From Aquarana catesbeiana (Eukaryota; Chordata; Amphibia; Anura; Ranidae): a DNA stretch of 64,000 bases. Below, piece after piece: positions 33,198 through 45,795 of the stretch (its first letter is position 1; each line of letters begins with the position of its first letter). The position numbers and the translations under genes are program-made. Below the pieces are notes generated by a model. That model searched no databases, was not told the DNA's origin, and was given only the letters and a program-made list of their open reading frames with translations. The stretch is from assembly GCF_042186555.1 (NCBI RefSeq), contig NC_133326.1, forward strand, positions 490,687,581-490,751,580, written 5' to 3'.

Positions 33198-36100
33198 TGT
33201 GTATGTATGTATATATAATATAATGTCCCACCAAATAGCTAAGGCCACTGTTATTGCAAACGCATCAGAGCTCAATGCCCCTGTTCTAAAAATGATTATG
33301 TCTGCCCTTCTGCATTTTGATGTGGTTCTTTTAAAACTATACTGAGACAATAGAAGGTTTTCTGATATATCATTGTACAGGCGGCCACTGACCACCAATG
33401 CTGAGGGTTATTTTTGCAACCGGCCACTGGCTGGGGGGGGGTCCTTTTACAGTCATCCATTGACCACCAATGCAGGAATGGGGATTTTTATCACAGCCTG
33501 CTGTTGACCATCAATGCTTGGGGGTTAATGTTAATACTGATCATTGTCATCTCTGTCTGGTTAGCAGGGAGCCAACTCAGGAAGCAGTAAAGCAGACTTG
33601 GAAGTAGCAAAGTAGGCTTAATAATTAGTAGAGGTGTAATTAAAGATTGCCTTTTGGCTACAATTGTAAGACTGGTAAAACTGTAACCATATGCAGTAAA
33701 TATTTCGGCAGTGTATTTTGTTGTTTGTCTGGGGTTCCACTTTAAGAAAAAGCTGTCATTGTGCAAATATAAAAGTTGCCATTGCTAACAATCTTCAGAT
33801 ACTACTTGTGGTCTGGCTGTCATGCTTTTCCTCTTGGCTTCAGTTTCTGGAGATCTGACTTATGTCACCTCTTCCTTTTTCTCCCAGTTGTTAGGCTATC
33901 CCTAATGCATACCTCCCAACAGTCTTGAAGTCTATTGGACTGCCCCCAATTTTGATCCTGCAGTCCTGTAGGTCCAAGCATGGTCCTGCAACACTCCCCT
34001 GCCCAGCATTTCTATTCTTCTGCATAATGGTGCAGGACAGGAGAGATGATAGCCCACATCAATTAATCAGCAGTCAGACAGCCATTTAGTAATTCTACCC
34101 CATCATTTTAACTTTTAACTATCAAATCTTCTTGAACTTCTAGTTCCTTTCTGACTGGCTGCAGCTTCAGAACGTCTAAATGGTTACAAGTTAGAATGAT
34201 GGAGTACACATACTAAACAGCTGACTGCTGAATAATTGATTAATGGAAATGGCTGCAGACTGAACACAAGGACCATTTGAGTCTGGTGAGGTGGGGGATT
34301 ACAGAAAGGTTCACACCGAACATTTATTACTGGCTACAGAGTTACGCTGGCCATACACTATCCGAAAAATCGTCCAAACCCATTTTCGAAAAACGAACAT
34401 TCGGCCGTGAGCGCAAACGATAGTGCCATCATGTAATGACCAATAAATCGTTCAGTGGAATAAATGAATGCATTTTTTGTTTGTTTTTTTTTACATATAC
34501 CTAGTGCAGACAGTTCGGTCCCTGATTGTATCTGTGGGTACACATGTGGCAGAACATGCATAGCTCCCAACTGTCCCTGATTTCGAGGGACTGTCCCTGA
34601 TTTGTACAGCCTGTCATACAAGTGGATTGCTGTACGTGGCCATGCTCTTGTAAACACTGTTTGCCCTTAAAAACAGACACATGCTTCTTTGCATCAGTGT
34701 TTAGCTGCACAGGCAGTATGACAGGCGGTACAGGTCACATGCAGCTCCCCAATGCTGTTATGTTAGGCATATAAAATGGTCAAGAAAAAGGAATAAAATG
34801 TGTCCTTGAAACAGAGAGGGGGAGGGGGAGAGAATTTGGGGGGGGAAAAAAAATTTTTTTCTCCCCCTTTTGGTTATTAAATGATGAACTGATGTGTAGC
34901 AAACACACCACGTTATTCTGTGTGAGGATTTGTTGCTATACAGCGGCTTGCCTTTATTACTCTGTCTCCTATGGGAATACTGCCATCATATAAATAAAAA
35001 AACTCTCTTGGACTGTCCATATCTGAGAATTTATAATTGTATATACATAAAGGAACTTCAATTGTAATTAACATAAGGAGCTACACAAGCTACGAAAAGG
35101 GATCCTTTGGTAGAATATATTCCAAGACTAGTATATACTGTAGTTGAATATTGCTTAAAGTCCATTAAAGGATCTTCTTGTGGATTGTAAGGGAATCAAA
35201 TCCACATAGACAATATTAACTCCATATGGCCAGTGATATTTAAATTTCTTTGGGCTGTAGCATGAGATCAACCCACATATGAATGATGTAATGGGTCACT
35301 ACATATGGTTATTGGCATTTATAGTCCATGAGGGTATCCTTCAATAAAATGTGTTTATAGGACCAGCCTCCGTATAAGCAGCATGGAGTCGGAGTGAATA
35401 ATCGCATATGTATCAGACTTCAGGCATAACTGGTAAACTCCCAGGGAGAGGTACTCCTGTCATCACATATGGCACACTTATAGCATGGCATCTTCTGCCC
35501 TCCCTTTGTTGGCCGCTAGATAGACACAGGAGAACTCCTCCAACTGTGTGGTAATATAATTAATCGTTTCCCAGTGTGGGAGCCATCAGTTTAAATCAAA
35601 GAAGATTTCCAAGCCATGTAAAACTCAAGTACAGAAATGTACTTAGCCATCCATGTGGATCTTAAGAGACCCAAGCTGTACTTATAGCAAGTGGAGGCTT
35701 ATGAGTCCATATCCAGAGAGGTCAAAGTCCCTTAGATACATGGAGGAGATAAGAGAGGAGGTATCCCAGAAGCTGGCAGCATGGGAGCAAGGCTGGAAGC
35801 CTGACCGATTTCGCTGGTCACACCAGCTGCTTTAGAGGTAACTGTCACCCATCCATGTGAGAAATGTTTGTAAATATACCTAAAGTGGCGCTAAAATGGC
35901 AAAAAACATCATGCCGTAATTATAAGTCTGGCTTCTGTATTTAGAAGCTGCTCTCTGAGCAGCTGAACCAAACCCTCCCTGCCATTCCCTGGCACTGTGC
36001 TGTGATATACAGGAGGGGGCGGAGGCACCGATAGCATTGCTAGTGCTGGGCATCCAGATATTGCCCTGCTGCAATTGCCAGCACCCGGAGCACATTCACT

Positions 36101-36324
36101 CGCTGACCGTCACACTAGGGTAAAAGAACTGAGGAAGCTTTCAATTCACCTCCCCCCATCGAGTCACGCTGTATCTGAGGTCTGTGTTGGAATGGGAAAT
36201 TGGGGTGAGTGGGGGTTGTTGGTGGCAGGAGAAGATGATTTACAGTGGATGGCGGGATAGGGGGCTTGTGCTAGGATTGGGAGGCCAATCCTGTTGAGGA
36301 TGTGGGGGTAGGAGGGGGTACGCT
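33198..36324. other. Unassigned sequence with short repeat fragments
   Basis: Apart from a GT/ATGT tract at 33194-33222, near-repeats of GGCCACTGACCACCAATGC (about 33381, 33465 and 33503), a CCCTGATTT(C/G) doublet at about 34575-34600 and an A/G-rich tract (about 34808-34860), I see no transposon ends or coding exon. About 34347-34480 begins like a short inverted-repeat MITE (GCTGGCCATACAC) but no right end was found. Confidence 0.25.
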
Positions 36325-36362
36325 GCTCACCCCTGAGCCCTGCGCACCCCTGAACTCTACAC

Positions 36363-37027
36363 CAGTGGCGGCTGGTGCTCAAGATTTTTTGGGGGGTGCA
36401 ATCTAACTGAAAAATACTGAAACAAAAACATCATATGCAGCCAACGGTGCCCGTCATATGCAGCCTCGGTGCCCAGCAAATGTAGCCAACTGTGCTCCAT
36501 CAATTGCAGCCTCTGTGAAAAAAATATGCAGCCACTGTGCCCCTGCTCGCTGTCTGCCCGGCACTTACCCCATCGTGGGGACGGGTCAGGCGGCGAGCTG
36601 TGGGACTGGTAGCGCGGTGATTGCTCCTGTGTCCTCCGTGCGCGTCTTCTTCCTGTTCTGCATGGTGACCAGGTGACCAGTATTACATCCTCACTTCCTG
36701 ATTGGCTGAGAGGCGGTTCTGTGTTAGAAAAGCAAATATTCATTTTCTTTGCTAATACACCTGGGTGAATTGCAAGTGCAATGGATTGTGCTCGCAGTTC
36801 ACCTTTTTGAAGCCTATTAGTGCCTATGGCTCTAATCATGTGCTTCAAAAACACCCCCTGCCGCTGTAATTCAGGCTCCCGGCATCCAAAACGGGGCCTG
36901 AATAGGGGGTGGCTACAGCGCCCATGGATAGATTCATGCAATGCATGAATCTATCCATACTACACAGAGGGGGTGGCTGGAGAGAGGGGGCGGCGCCTGT
37001 GCGCCTTTAATGGACGCACCGCCATTG
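36363..37027. mobile_element. hAT-type MITE, 665 bp
   Basis: The left terminus is CAGTGGCGGCTGGTGC and the right, inward, CAATGGCGGTGCGTCC, an imperfect inverted repeat. Flanks are CTCTACAC (36355-36362) and CTCTGCAC (37028-37035), an 8 bp TSD with one difference, in keeping with hAT. Near the right end is a 35 nt hairpin. The interior includes a GCAAATATTCATTTTC block and a GC-rich part. No transposase. Confidence 0.75.
36924..36958. repeat. 35 nt perfect hairpin without loop
   Basis: ATGGATAGATTCATGCA and its exact reverse complement share a single central base. It lies subterminally in the hAT MITE at 36363-37027 and could be a binding or structural element (inference). Confidence 0.9.
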
Positions 37028-37215
37028 CTCTGCACTCTGTACACTGCGCACCCCTAAACTCACTTGGTATGCTGCACACCCCTGAACCCTGCATTCGGTG
37101 CACTCCTGAACTCTGCGCTCTGTACACTGTGCACCCCTCCATTCTGCACTCTATACGCACCCCTGAAATCTGCACTCTGTATGCTGCGAACCCTTGGACT
37201 GTGCACTCTGTACCA

Positions 37216-39840
37216 GGTCACATTTATTCTTTCCTTACTGTTGCAATGGCCAATCACAGGCCAGCATGCTCTCTGACATAACTGTTCATGAGCTGTTCAC
37301 ACTTCCTTTTAACATGCCTTATCACATTTCCTTTACACGTGCCATGTTCTCTTTGCTAGCTTCAGGTGCATGCAGGTGGTGTGTGCTGTGGATTACAACT
37401 ATGCCAAGTTGTGGGCAGGGCTTACTGCACCAGAATGCGGGACCTGAAGTGAGCTCTCGTTACTGCCCCCAGAGACAGGTTGAGGCAGACTACTCCAGCC
37501 TAAAAGCGGGGCTTTTGTAATCCATGGCCAACTTCTGTAACACTACACATCATTCCTCTTTACGCTTTTAGAATACTTCTTTTACATAAGTTGTGCAGCA
37601 TTTCTGAGCTGGTACTGCAGAGCTTGTCCTGAACTCCGCCAACACAGTAACCTGTAACCTCACTCCAGTGACATTGATCCATACGTTTCACTTTGATACC
37701 AGGAAGCTCACTTATACCGTGCTTATTCTTCCCCCAAGGCCTCACTACATCTCCAGTGAATCCCAGGCTAGGTCCCTAGGATGCCCCATGCCCATGCCCC
37801 CCATGCCCATTCACATGTCGGTCCCAGTATGTAAGGAATCGGTCACTAAGGAAGGTGCCTAAGCACCAAAAACTTTCACTACAAGGGCCTTCGTCATTCT
37901 TGCCATTTCACCCACTTCCCAAATGGCTGGCTGCTTAAGCACACGACACTATTACTGTAGTCTTTAGCAACAGCAATACAGCCTTCTCCCGATAGCTTCT
38001 CTGCTCATTAGACCTCTGTACTGCATCTTCACTAACTCCTCTTCATCCCTTTGTTAAGCCCTGTTCTTTGGATACACCATGATGCACCCTTTTAAATTAT
38101 TTCAGACCAGGCAGGGTTAGATCCCACTAGAACTTTTATTTTTCTTATAAAAGCTTTATCCATTACAGCTCACAGCATGTTAGATTTCCTTCTGCATGTA
38201 TTAGTCTCTATAACCTTGTATAACTGTGGCACCTTCTGGTAGCCCTCTGCCCTAATAACTATCATACCTCCATAATGCAGAAAGTCCTTTAAAGTCCATA
38301 ATGTCCATATCCTGAGAATCCTAATTGGGTTCCCACCAAGAGGGGAGCGCACTGAGTTTAATCACATAGCTGTAGAATCTCCTCTCCAGTTCCCATCCTG
38401 GAACAGCCAACAGACAAGCCAAGATCTCTTGTATTTATGTATCTCCACAGGGGGCAGTCACATGAACACATAAGAAGCAGCATGATTCAACTGAATCAGC
38501 AGAACCTTTTACCTCTCTCCAGTCCCAGGACAAGTGTGGTATCATGTGAGGTAGGGGGCACTGTGTGGAGAGTTCCTGCTGCTACAACCTGACAGGAGAA
38601 GAGATGGCAGCGTGAAACGTGATGAGGAATTGAGAAGGTAGAAGAGAGATGGAAGGAGGTGCAGGCTGTGCTCTCTCTCCCCTCCAGCTCCTCCTCCTGC
38701 CAGTGCAGTGCTCCTGCATCTGGACTGTCAGATTGGGACTGTGCAGGGTTTCCTTACCCACCTCCATCTTCTCCTAGCAATGAATGTGGGTAGGGTGAAG
38801 GTAAGTAAGCTCTGTAAAGTCCCAATTTGACAGTAAGCTGTGTCCCTTAAGTTACAATCACTTGCCCATGCAGCAGCATCTCTGCCCGCCAGCTGCCTGG
38901 CAAAATTGTTAAAAGGCAGCTTACCCTAGGCTTCTCCTCAACTCTGATGTGTCAAGATGTGGAGGAGCCTTGGAGAAAGGACATCACACAGCTATCTGCT
39001 GCACTGCATCTGAGCTCTGTGTATTGGAGGGAGGGGAATTCCACTGGGGACATGGGGGGGGGGGGGGTAGAGGCAGAAACATTTGTGCTGGGGATGAGGA
39101 GGAGGGGGGAAGAAGAAGAATAGTGCTAGGTGGGTGGTGGCGTATGTGCTGGGGGGGGGGGAGCTAGTTGAGATGAGTGGGAGTGATTTGTGCTAGGAGG
39201 GGAAATTTGGGGGGGGAATTTTTAGAGGGTTAACGTGCAGATTAGTGCTTACATTTTTTTGGGGGGGGGTTGCTGACATATATTCCTCATATATATCTTA
39301 GGGGGGCACTAGACGGCCTTGTCCCGCACTGACTTTTTCCATACCAGGGGCAACCACGTGATGTATTTAAATGCAACGAGAAGCATAACTTTTAAAACAA
39401 ACAGCACACAGAGACTTATGCCACATCTCTCTGCAGGCACCTCCCTACACCTGTTTTGCTTGCGTCTATCTAGCAAGGTTACGCTGAACTTCTGCAGTGT
39501 GTAAATGTGCTTTTACTACACAAAGATGCTGTACATGCAAACCTATTACAATATAAGGAATACAATACAAGACTGACAGATATCTATAACAAGCAAAATG
39601 CCTAGTAAAATGAACAGCCTATGGCCTATAACAGTACAAATACACTTAAAAGTTACTTATCTTCAGTTACTGTATGTTCGTGATCTCCATTGGCAACGAT
39701 TCTTCTGGAGGATCAGGCAGCTTTCTTCTATCATGAGTGGCTTCTGATGTTACAGCATGATGATGTGTGTCCCTAGCTTATGCCTGAATTCCCCTTTTAT
39801 GTGTCAGGCTGTTTACCATAGTTACCAAACAACAGAAAAC
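37216..39840. other. Unassigned sequence
   Basis: No coding exon, TSD-flanked element or tandem array is clear. Notable composition: CCCATGCCC tandem bits at about 37786-37810 and long G runs at about 39050-39067, 39150-39160 and 39259-39268. The many short ORFs show no recognisable domain. Confidence 0.25.
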
Positions 39841-39844
39841 ATAC

Positions 39845-40960
39845 CTGTTTACTGTAGTTGTAGAAACAATGGACTGTTGAAAACTGTCAATTGAATACAA
39901 CAATGGTATCTACATACCCATTGTCTACTCAAGCCAAAACGTGACAGTAATCTAACAGTCATTCTTTCAGTTTGAGAGCTGAAAGAATCTCAAACAAGTA
40001 ATGTCTTACTTGTTTACTGTAGCTATAGAGACAATAGCCTGTTGAAAACTGTCAATTGAATACAACAATGGTATCTACGTACCCATTGTATGAAACAGCA
40101 TTTGTTTGAGAAATCTACTCTACTCTTATGTCCCATGTATCTTATGTCTGATTAATATAAATATAATCATATTGTAACAAACGCAAAACACCTCCACCCT
40201 AGATTTTTTTTTTTTCTTTCAGACTCCATACAGAAAATCACTTCATTACTAAGAAAACTCATTCTAAATATTCATTTTCCTTGAATGCAACTCCCATGTT
40301 TTTGTCATTGAGAAGGTGTTTCTTAACTAAAAGTGTCTTTAACTAAAAAGTTCATTAGAAACAAGTCCAGGCTTGTAATACATCAAAGGCCTTGCTCTCC
40401 ACAGCTCTTGCGATCTTCCATCATTCTTTCCATCATGTCCTATGGATCAATTCGGAGACAGCCTGTGGAGTGGAAAACAAAGCGGATTATCTGTTCTTTC
40501 TAATAATACATAAACAGTAGATCCTGGCCCTTCAGCAAAAATCTCTCCTCTAAATGGCTTCTTGCCTGGATATCTGACTAACACTTTGCCCCCTGCCTGT
40601 ACCCACTTCTGACCCTCCCAAAGAACATCAATAGGGAGGAGAGGAAATATAATGATATTTCCCAGAAGATCACTGCTGTTTATTTTGGAAGGTTTGAAGT
40701 TATGTAGCCTCACTTTCCGCTCTTGCTGAGAAGTATCCACTAACCAGTAGCTATAGAGACAGCAGCCTGTTGAAAACTGTCAATTGAATACAACAATGGT
40801 ATCTACGTACCCATTGTATGAAACAGCATTTGTTTGAAAAATCTACTCAAGCCAAAAAACTGACAGTAATCTGACCAACTCACTATTGTGTAATGTTATG
40901 TACCATGTATCTTATGTCTGATTAATATAAAAAAATCATATTGTAACAAATGCAACACAA
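39845..40960. repeat. Tandem/dispersed triplication of a roughly 120-200 bp block
   Basis: The block CTGTTGAAAACTGTCAATTG, ATACAACAATGGTATCTAC, CCCATTGT occurs at about 39870, 40040 and 40772. The second and third copies share a longer stretch (GAAACAGCATTTGTTTGA and a CATGTATCTTATGTCTGATT block). About 550 bp of other sequence, including the 97-codon ORF, lies between copies 2 and 3. Confidence 0.8.
40447..40740 (-). CDS. Unrecognised 97-codon open frame
   Basis: This minus-strand frame starts with an ATG near a repeat boundary. It encodes a peptide with a plausible globular composition (LLGNIIIFPLLPIDVLWEG; KVLVRYPGKKPFRGEIF; GSTVYVLLERTDNPLCF), not the low-complexity look of the chance ORFs around it. 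I do not recognise a family. It might be an exon-like fragment or part of an old element ORF. It sits between copies 2 and 3 of the 39845-40960 repeat. Confidence 0.25.
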   Translation of the reverse strand: MDTSQQERKVRLHNFKPSKINSSDLLGNIIIFPLLPIDVLWEGQKWVQAGGKVLVRYPGKKPFRGEIFAEGPGSTVYVLLERTDNPLCFPLHRLSPN

Positions 40961-41100
40961 CACCCCATTCACACCTGTGTGTTTTACATGCGTTTTAGGT
41001 GTGGTGCACTACACAATTTCCTGCATGATGCATTTTTGGGGCACTTTCATCAAAATGCACATTCTATAGAGTTTTTAATTATAGCGTTCCTAAAACACTT

Positions 41101-41203
41101 CTGCTGTTGTTCGGTCCTTTAGTCGCGTCTGGCTCTTCGTGACCTTATGGACCATAGTGCGCCAGGCTTTTCTGTCCTCCACTGCCTCCTGAAGCTTGCT
41201 TAA
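41101..41203 (-). pseudogene. RTE/BovB-type LINE ORF, C-terminal end (part 2 of 2)
   Basis: On the minus strand, 41199-41101 encodes KLQEAVEDRKAWRTMVHKV followed by TKSQTRL. This is the highly characteristic end of RTE-clade BovB ORFs (pattern ..DR.AWR..VH.V.KS.TRL). It continues the ORF piece at 47035-46678 and is separated from it by piggyBac copy 2. Confidence 0.85.
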
Positions 41204-42099
41204 CCACTTGCCGACCGCCTCACGCCTATATACGTGAGCAGAATGGCACGGGCAGGCAAAATCACGTACCTGGTACGTGATTGCCTTCCCGCGGGCGGGG
41301 GGTCAGATCGGACCCCCCCCCGGTGCCAGCGGCGGTCGGCATTTGTCTGGGAGCGATGAAAGGCGAGGGGGAGGCCATGCCATCGTGGCCCCCCCCCTCG
41401 CGATCGCTCCCAGCCAATGAGAAACATCCCCTGCCTGTGTATAGTACACACAGGCAGAGGATGTGATGTCATCTCTCCTCGGCTCAGCAGTTTCCGTTCC
41501 GGCGCCGAGGAGAGAAGACTTCACAGTAAGTGAACACACACACACAGTAGAACATGCCAGGCACACATAACACCCTCGATCCCCCCCGATCGCCCCCCGA
41601 TCACCCCCCAATCACCCCTCCCCCCCCTATGTCACACTGACACCAAGCAGTATTTTTTTTTTTTTTTCTGATTACTGCATGGTGTCAGTTTGTGACAGTT
41701 AGAAGTGTTAGGGCAGTTAGTATTAGCCCCCTGTAGGTCTAGGATACCCCCCGAACCCCCCCTAATAAAGTTTTAACCCCTTGATCACTCCCGTCACCAG
41801 TGTCGCTAAGCGATCATTTTTCTGATCGCTGTATTAGTGTCACTGGTGACGCTAGTTAGGGACGTAAATATTTAGGTTCGCCGTCAGCGTTTTATAGCGA
41901 CAGGGACCCCCATATACTATCTAATAAATGTTTTAACCCCTTGATTGCCCCCTAGTTAACCCTTTCACCACTGATCACCGTATAACCGTTACGGGTGACG
42001 CTGGTTAGTTCGTTTATTTTTTATAGTGTCAGGGCACCCGCCGTTTATTACCTAATAAAGGTTTAGCCCCCTGATCGCCCGGCGGTGATATGCGTCGCC

Positions 42100-42775
42100 C
42101 CAGGCAGCGTCAGATTAGCGCCAGTATCGTTAACACCCACGCACGCAGCATACGCCTCCCTTAGTGGTATAGTATCTAAACGGATCAATATCTGATCCGA
42201 TCAGATCTATACTAGCGTCCCCAGCAGTTTAGGGTTCCCAAAAACGCAGTGTTAGCGGGATCAGCCCATATACCTGCTAGCACCTGCGTTTTGCCCCTCC
42301 ACTCGGCCCAGCCCAGCCCCCCCAAGTGCAGTATCGATCGATCACTGTCACTTACAAAACACTAACCGCATAACTGCAGCGTTCGCAGAGTCAGGCCAGA
42401 TCCCTGCGATCGCCAACAGTTTTTTTGGTAGCGTTTTGGTGAACTGGCAAGCACCTGCCCCAGGCAGCATCAGGTTAGTGCCAGTACTGCTAACACCCAC
42501 GCACGCAGCGTACACCTCCCTTAGTGGTATAGTATCTGAACAGATCAATATCTGATCCGATCAGATCTATACTGGCGTCCCCAGCAGTTTAGGGTTCCCA
42601 AAAACGCAGTGTTAGCGGGATCAGCCCAGATACCTGCTAGCACCTGCGTTTTGCCCCTTCGCCTGGCCCGGCCCAGCCCACCCAAGTGCAGTATCGATCG
42701 ATCACTGTCACTTACAAAACACTAAACGCATAACTGCAGCGTTCGCAGAGTCAGGCCTGATCCCTGCGATCGCTA
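42100..42775. repeat. About two tandem units of 360 bp inside piggyBac copy 2
   Basis: GTGCAGTATCGATCGATCAC recurs at 42326 and 42686, and the AGGCAGCGTCAGATTAGCGCC/AGGCAGCATCAGGTTAGTGCC block at about 42102 and 42463. Units are homologous to those at 27678-28745. Copy number differs between the two elements, consistent with unequal exchange or replication slippage. Confidence 0.9.
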
Positions 42776-42821
42776 ACACCCCGGTCTTAGTCAAACCAGC
42801 ACTGCAGTAACACTTGGTGAC

Positions 42822-43205
42822 GTGGCGAGTCCCATAAATGCAGTTCAAGCTGGTGAGGTGGGAAGCACAAGTAGTGTCCCGCTGCCACCAAAAAGACAAA
42901 CACAGGCCCGTCGTGCCCATAATGCCCTTCCTGCTGCATTCGCCAATCCTAATTGGGAACCCACCACTTCTGCAGCACCCGTACTTCCCCCATTCACATC
43001 CCCAACCAAATGCAGTCGGCTGCATGAGAGGCATTTTCTTTATGTCCTCCCAAGTACCCCTACCCAGCGAACCCCCCCGAAAAAAGATGTTGTGTCTGCA
43101 GCAAGCGCGGATATAGGCGTGACACCCGCTATTATTGTCCCTCCTGTCCTGACAATCCTGGTCTTTGCATTGGTGAATGTTTTGAACGCTACCATTCACT
43201 AGTTG
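42822..43205 (+). pseudogene. piggyBac transposase C-terminal cysteine-rich domain, copy 2
   Basis: This is the counterpart of 28801-29210. The linker frame runs to LHERHFLYVLPSTPTQRTPP. After a run of C and A (about 43073-43086) the cysteine-rich part continues in another frame, with arginine-rich residues, a TRYYCPSCP-like segment and GLCIGECFERYH up to about 43196. The same frameshift position as in copy 1 suggests the defect predates amplification of the derivative, or recurred in the homopolymer. The catalytic domain is missing, so it is not functional. Confidence 0.85.
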
Positions 43206-44839
43206 AGTATTAGCATAGGGTACAGCATTCCACAGACTAGGCACACTTTCACAGGGTCTCCCAAGATGCCATCGCATTTTGAGAGACCCGAACCTGGAAC
43301 CGGTCACAGTTATAAAAGTTACAGTTACAAAAAAAAGTGTAAAAAAAAAAACAAAAAACAACACAAACAAAAATATAAAATAAAAAAAAATAGTTGTCGT
43401 TTTATCGTTCTCTCTCTCTCTATTCTCTCTATTGTTCTGCTCTTTTTTACTGTATTCTATTCTGCAATGTTTTATTGTTATTATGTTTTATCATGTTTAC
43501 TTTTCAGGTATGCAATTTTTTATACTTTACCGTTTACTGTGCTTTATTGTTAACCATTTTTTTGTCTTCAGGTACGCCATTCACGACTTTGAGTGGTTAT
43601 ACCAGAATGATGCCTGCAGGTTTAGGTATCATCTTGGTATCATTATTTTCAGCCAGCGGTCGGCTTTCATGTAAAAGCAATCCTAGCGGCTAATTAGCCT
43701 CTAGACTGCTTTTACAAGCAGTGGGAGGGAATGCCCCCCCCCCCCATCTTCCGTTTTTTTCTCTGGCTCTCCTGTCTCAACAGGGAACCTGAGAATGCAG
43801 CCGGTGATTCAGCCAGCTGACCATAGAGCTGGCCAGAGACCAGAGTGGCTCCAAACATCTCTATGGCCTAAGAAACCAGAAGCTACAAGCATTTTATGAC
43901 TTAGATTTCGCCGGATGTAAACAGCGCCATTGGGAAATTGGGAAAGCATTTTATCACACCGATCTTGGTGTGGTCAGATGCTTTGAGGGCAGAGGAGAAA
44001 TATAGGGTCTAATAGACCCCAATTTTTTCAAAAAAGAGTACCTGTCACTACCTATTGCTATCATAGGGGATATTTACATTCCTTGAGATAACAATAAAAA
44101 TGATTAAAAAAAAAATGAAAGGAACAGTTTAAAAATAAGATAAAAGCAAAAAAATAATAAAGAGAAAAAAAAAAAAAAAAAGCACCCCTGCCCCCCCTGT
44201 TCTCGCGCTAAGGTGAACGCAAGCGTCGGTCTGGCGTCAAATGTAAACAGCAATTGCACCATGCATGTGAGGTATCACCGCGAAGGTCAGATCAAGGGCA
44301 GTAATTTTAGCAGTAGACCTCCTCTGTAAATCTAAAGTGGTAACCTGTAAAGGCTTTTAAAGGCTTTTAAAAATGTATTTATTTTGTTGCCACTGCACGT
44401 TTGTGCGCAATTGTAAAGCATGTCATGTTTGGTATCCATGTACTCGGCCTAAGATCATCTTTTTTATTCCATCAAACATTTGGGCAATATAGTGTGTTTT
44501 AGTGCATTAAATTTTAAAAAAGTGTGTTTTTTCCCCAAAAAATGTGTAATACTGTGTGAAAAAAAAAAATGAAACACCCACCATTTTAATCTGTAGGGCA
44601 AATACTGTGTGAAAAAAAAAAATGAAACGCCCACCATTTTAATCTGTAGGGCATTTGCTTTAAAAAAATATATAATGTTTGGGGGTTCAAAGTAATTTTC
44701 TTGCAAAAAAAAATAATTTTTTCATGTAATCAAAAAGTGTCAGAAAGGGCTTTGTCTTCAAGTGGTTAGAAGAGTGGGTAATGTGTGACATAAGCTTCTA
44801 AATGTTGTGCATAAAATGCCAGGACAGTTCAAAACACAC

Positions 44840-45795
44840 ACCCCAAGCTATTTGCTGAGAGGCATGTCGAGTCCATGGAATATTTTATATTGTGACACAA
44901 GTTGTGGAAAAGAGACAATTTTTTTTTTTTTTTTCCCACAAAGTTGTCACTAAATGATATATTGCTCAAACATGCCATGGGAATATGTGAAATTACACCC
45001 CAAAATACATTCTGTTGCTTCTCCTGAGTATGGGGATACCACATGTGTGGGACTTTTTGGGAGCCTAGCCGCGCACGGGACCCCGAAAACCAAGCACTGC
45101 CTTCAGGCTTTCTACGGGCGTAAATTTTTGATTTCACTCTTCACTGCCTATCACAGTTTCGGAGGCCATGGAATGCCCAGGTGGCAACCCCCCCCCCCCC
45201 CCCAAATGACCCCATTTTGGAAAGTAGACACCCCAAGCTATTTGCTGAGCGGTATAGTGAGTATTTTGCAGACCTCACTTTTTGTCACAAAGTTTTGAAA
45301 ATTGAAAAACGAAAAAAAAAAAAAAAATTCTTGTCTTTCTTCATTTTCAAAAACAAATGAGAGCTGCAAAATACTCACCATGCCTCTCAGCAAATAGCTT
45401 GGGGTGTCTACTTTCCAAAATGGGGTCATTTGGGGGGGTTTGTGCCACCTGGGCATTCCATGGCCTCCGAAACTGTGATAGGCAGTGAAGAGTGAAATCA
45501 AAAATTTACACCCTTAGAAATCCTGAAGGCGGTGATTGGTTTTCGGGGCCCCGTACGCGGCTAGGCTCCTAAAAAGTCCCACACATGTGGTATCCCCATA
45601 CTCAGGAGAAGCAGCTAAATGTATTTTGGGGTGCAATTCCGCATATGCCCATGGCCTGTGTGAGCAATATATCATTTAGTGACAACTTTGTGCAAAAAAA
45701 AAAATTTGTCACTTTCCCGCAACTTGTGTCAAAATATAAAATATTCCATGGACTCAACATGCTTTAAAGCAAATAGCTTGGGGTGTCTACTTTCC
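44840..45795. repeat. 0.95 kb imperfect palindrome in piggyBac copy 2
   Basis: The left arm (about 44840-45300) and right arm (about 45335-45795) are inverted copies around about 45318. For example, ACCCCAAGCTATTTGCTGAG at 45231-45250 mirrors CTCAGCAAATAGCTTGGGGT at 45387-45406. The GTCGAGTCCATGGAATATTTTA block at about 44869 mirrors TAAAATATTCCATGGACTCAAC at about 45740. The homopolymers differ in length. Copy 1 contains only a short version (about 30725-30990). Confidence 0.85.

Larger units (their letters stand above)
36325..37215. repeat. Degenerate minisatellite, unit about 30 bp, interrupted by a hAT MITE
   Basis: Variants of CTCTGTACACTGCGCACCCC and TGAACTCTGC are repeated at 36325-36362 and 37028-37215. 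The same phrases are on both sides of the MITE at 36363-37027, so the array is older than the insertion. The ORFs crossing it on both strands are by-products of a repeat length divisible by three. Confidence 0.75.

Noticed and set aside
36164..36941. Long ORFs in the 36-37 kb region as host exons
   Set aside because: They overlap a hAT MITE and minisatellite, lack splice context and have low-complexity translations.
42708..43370. 220-codon minus-strand ORF over piggyBac copy 2
   Set aside because: It is antisense to the recognisable cysteine-rich transposase domain and crosses a tandem repeat; a shadow frame.
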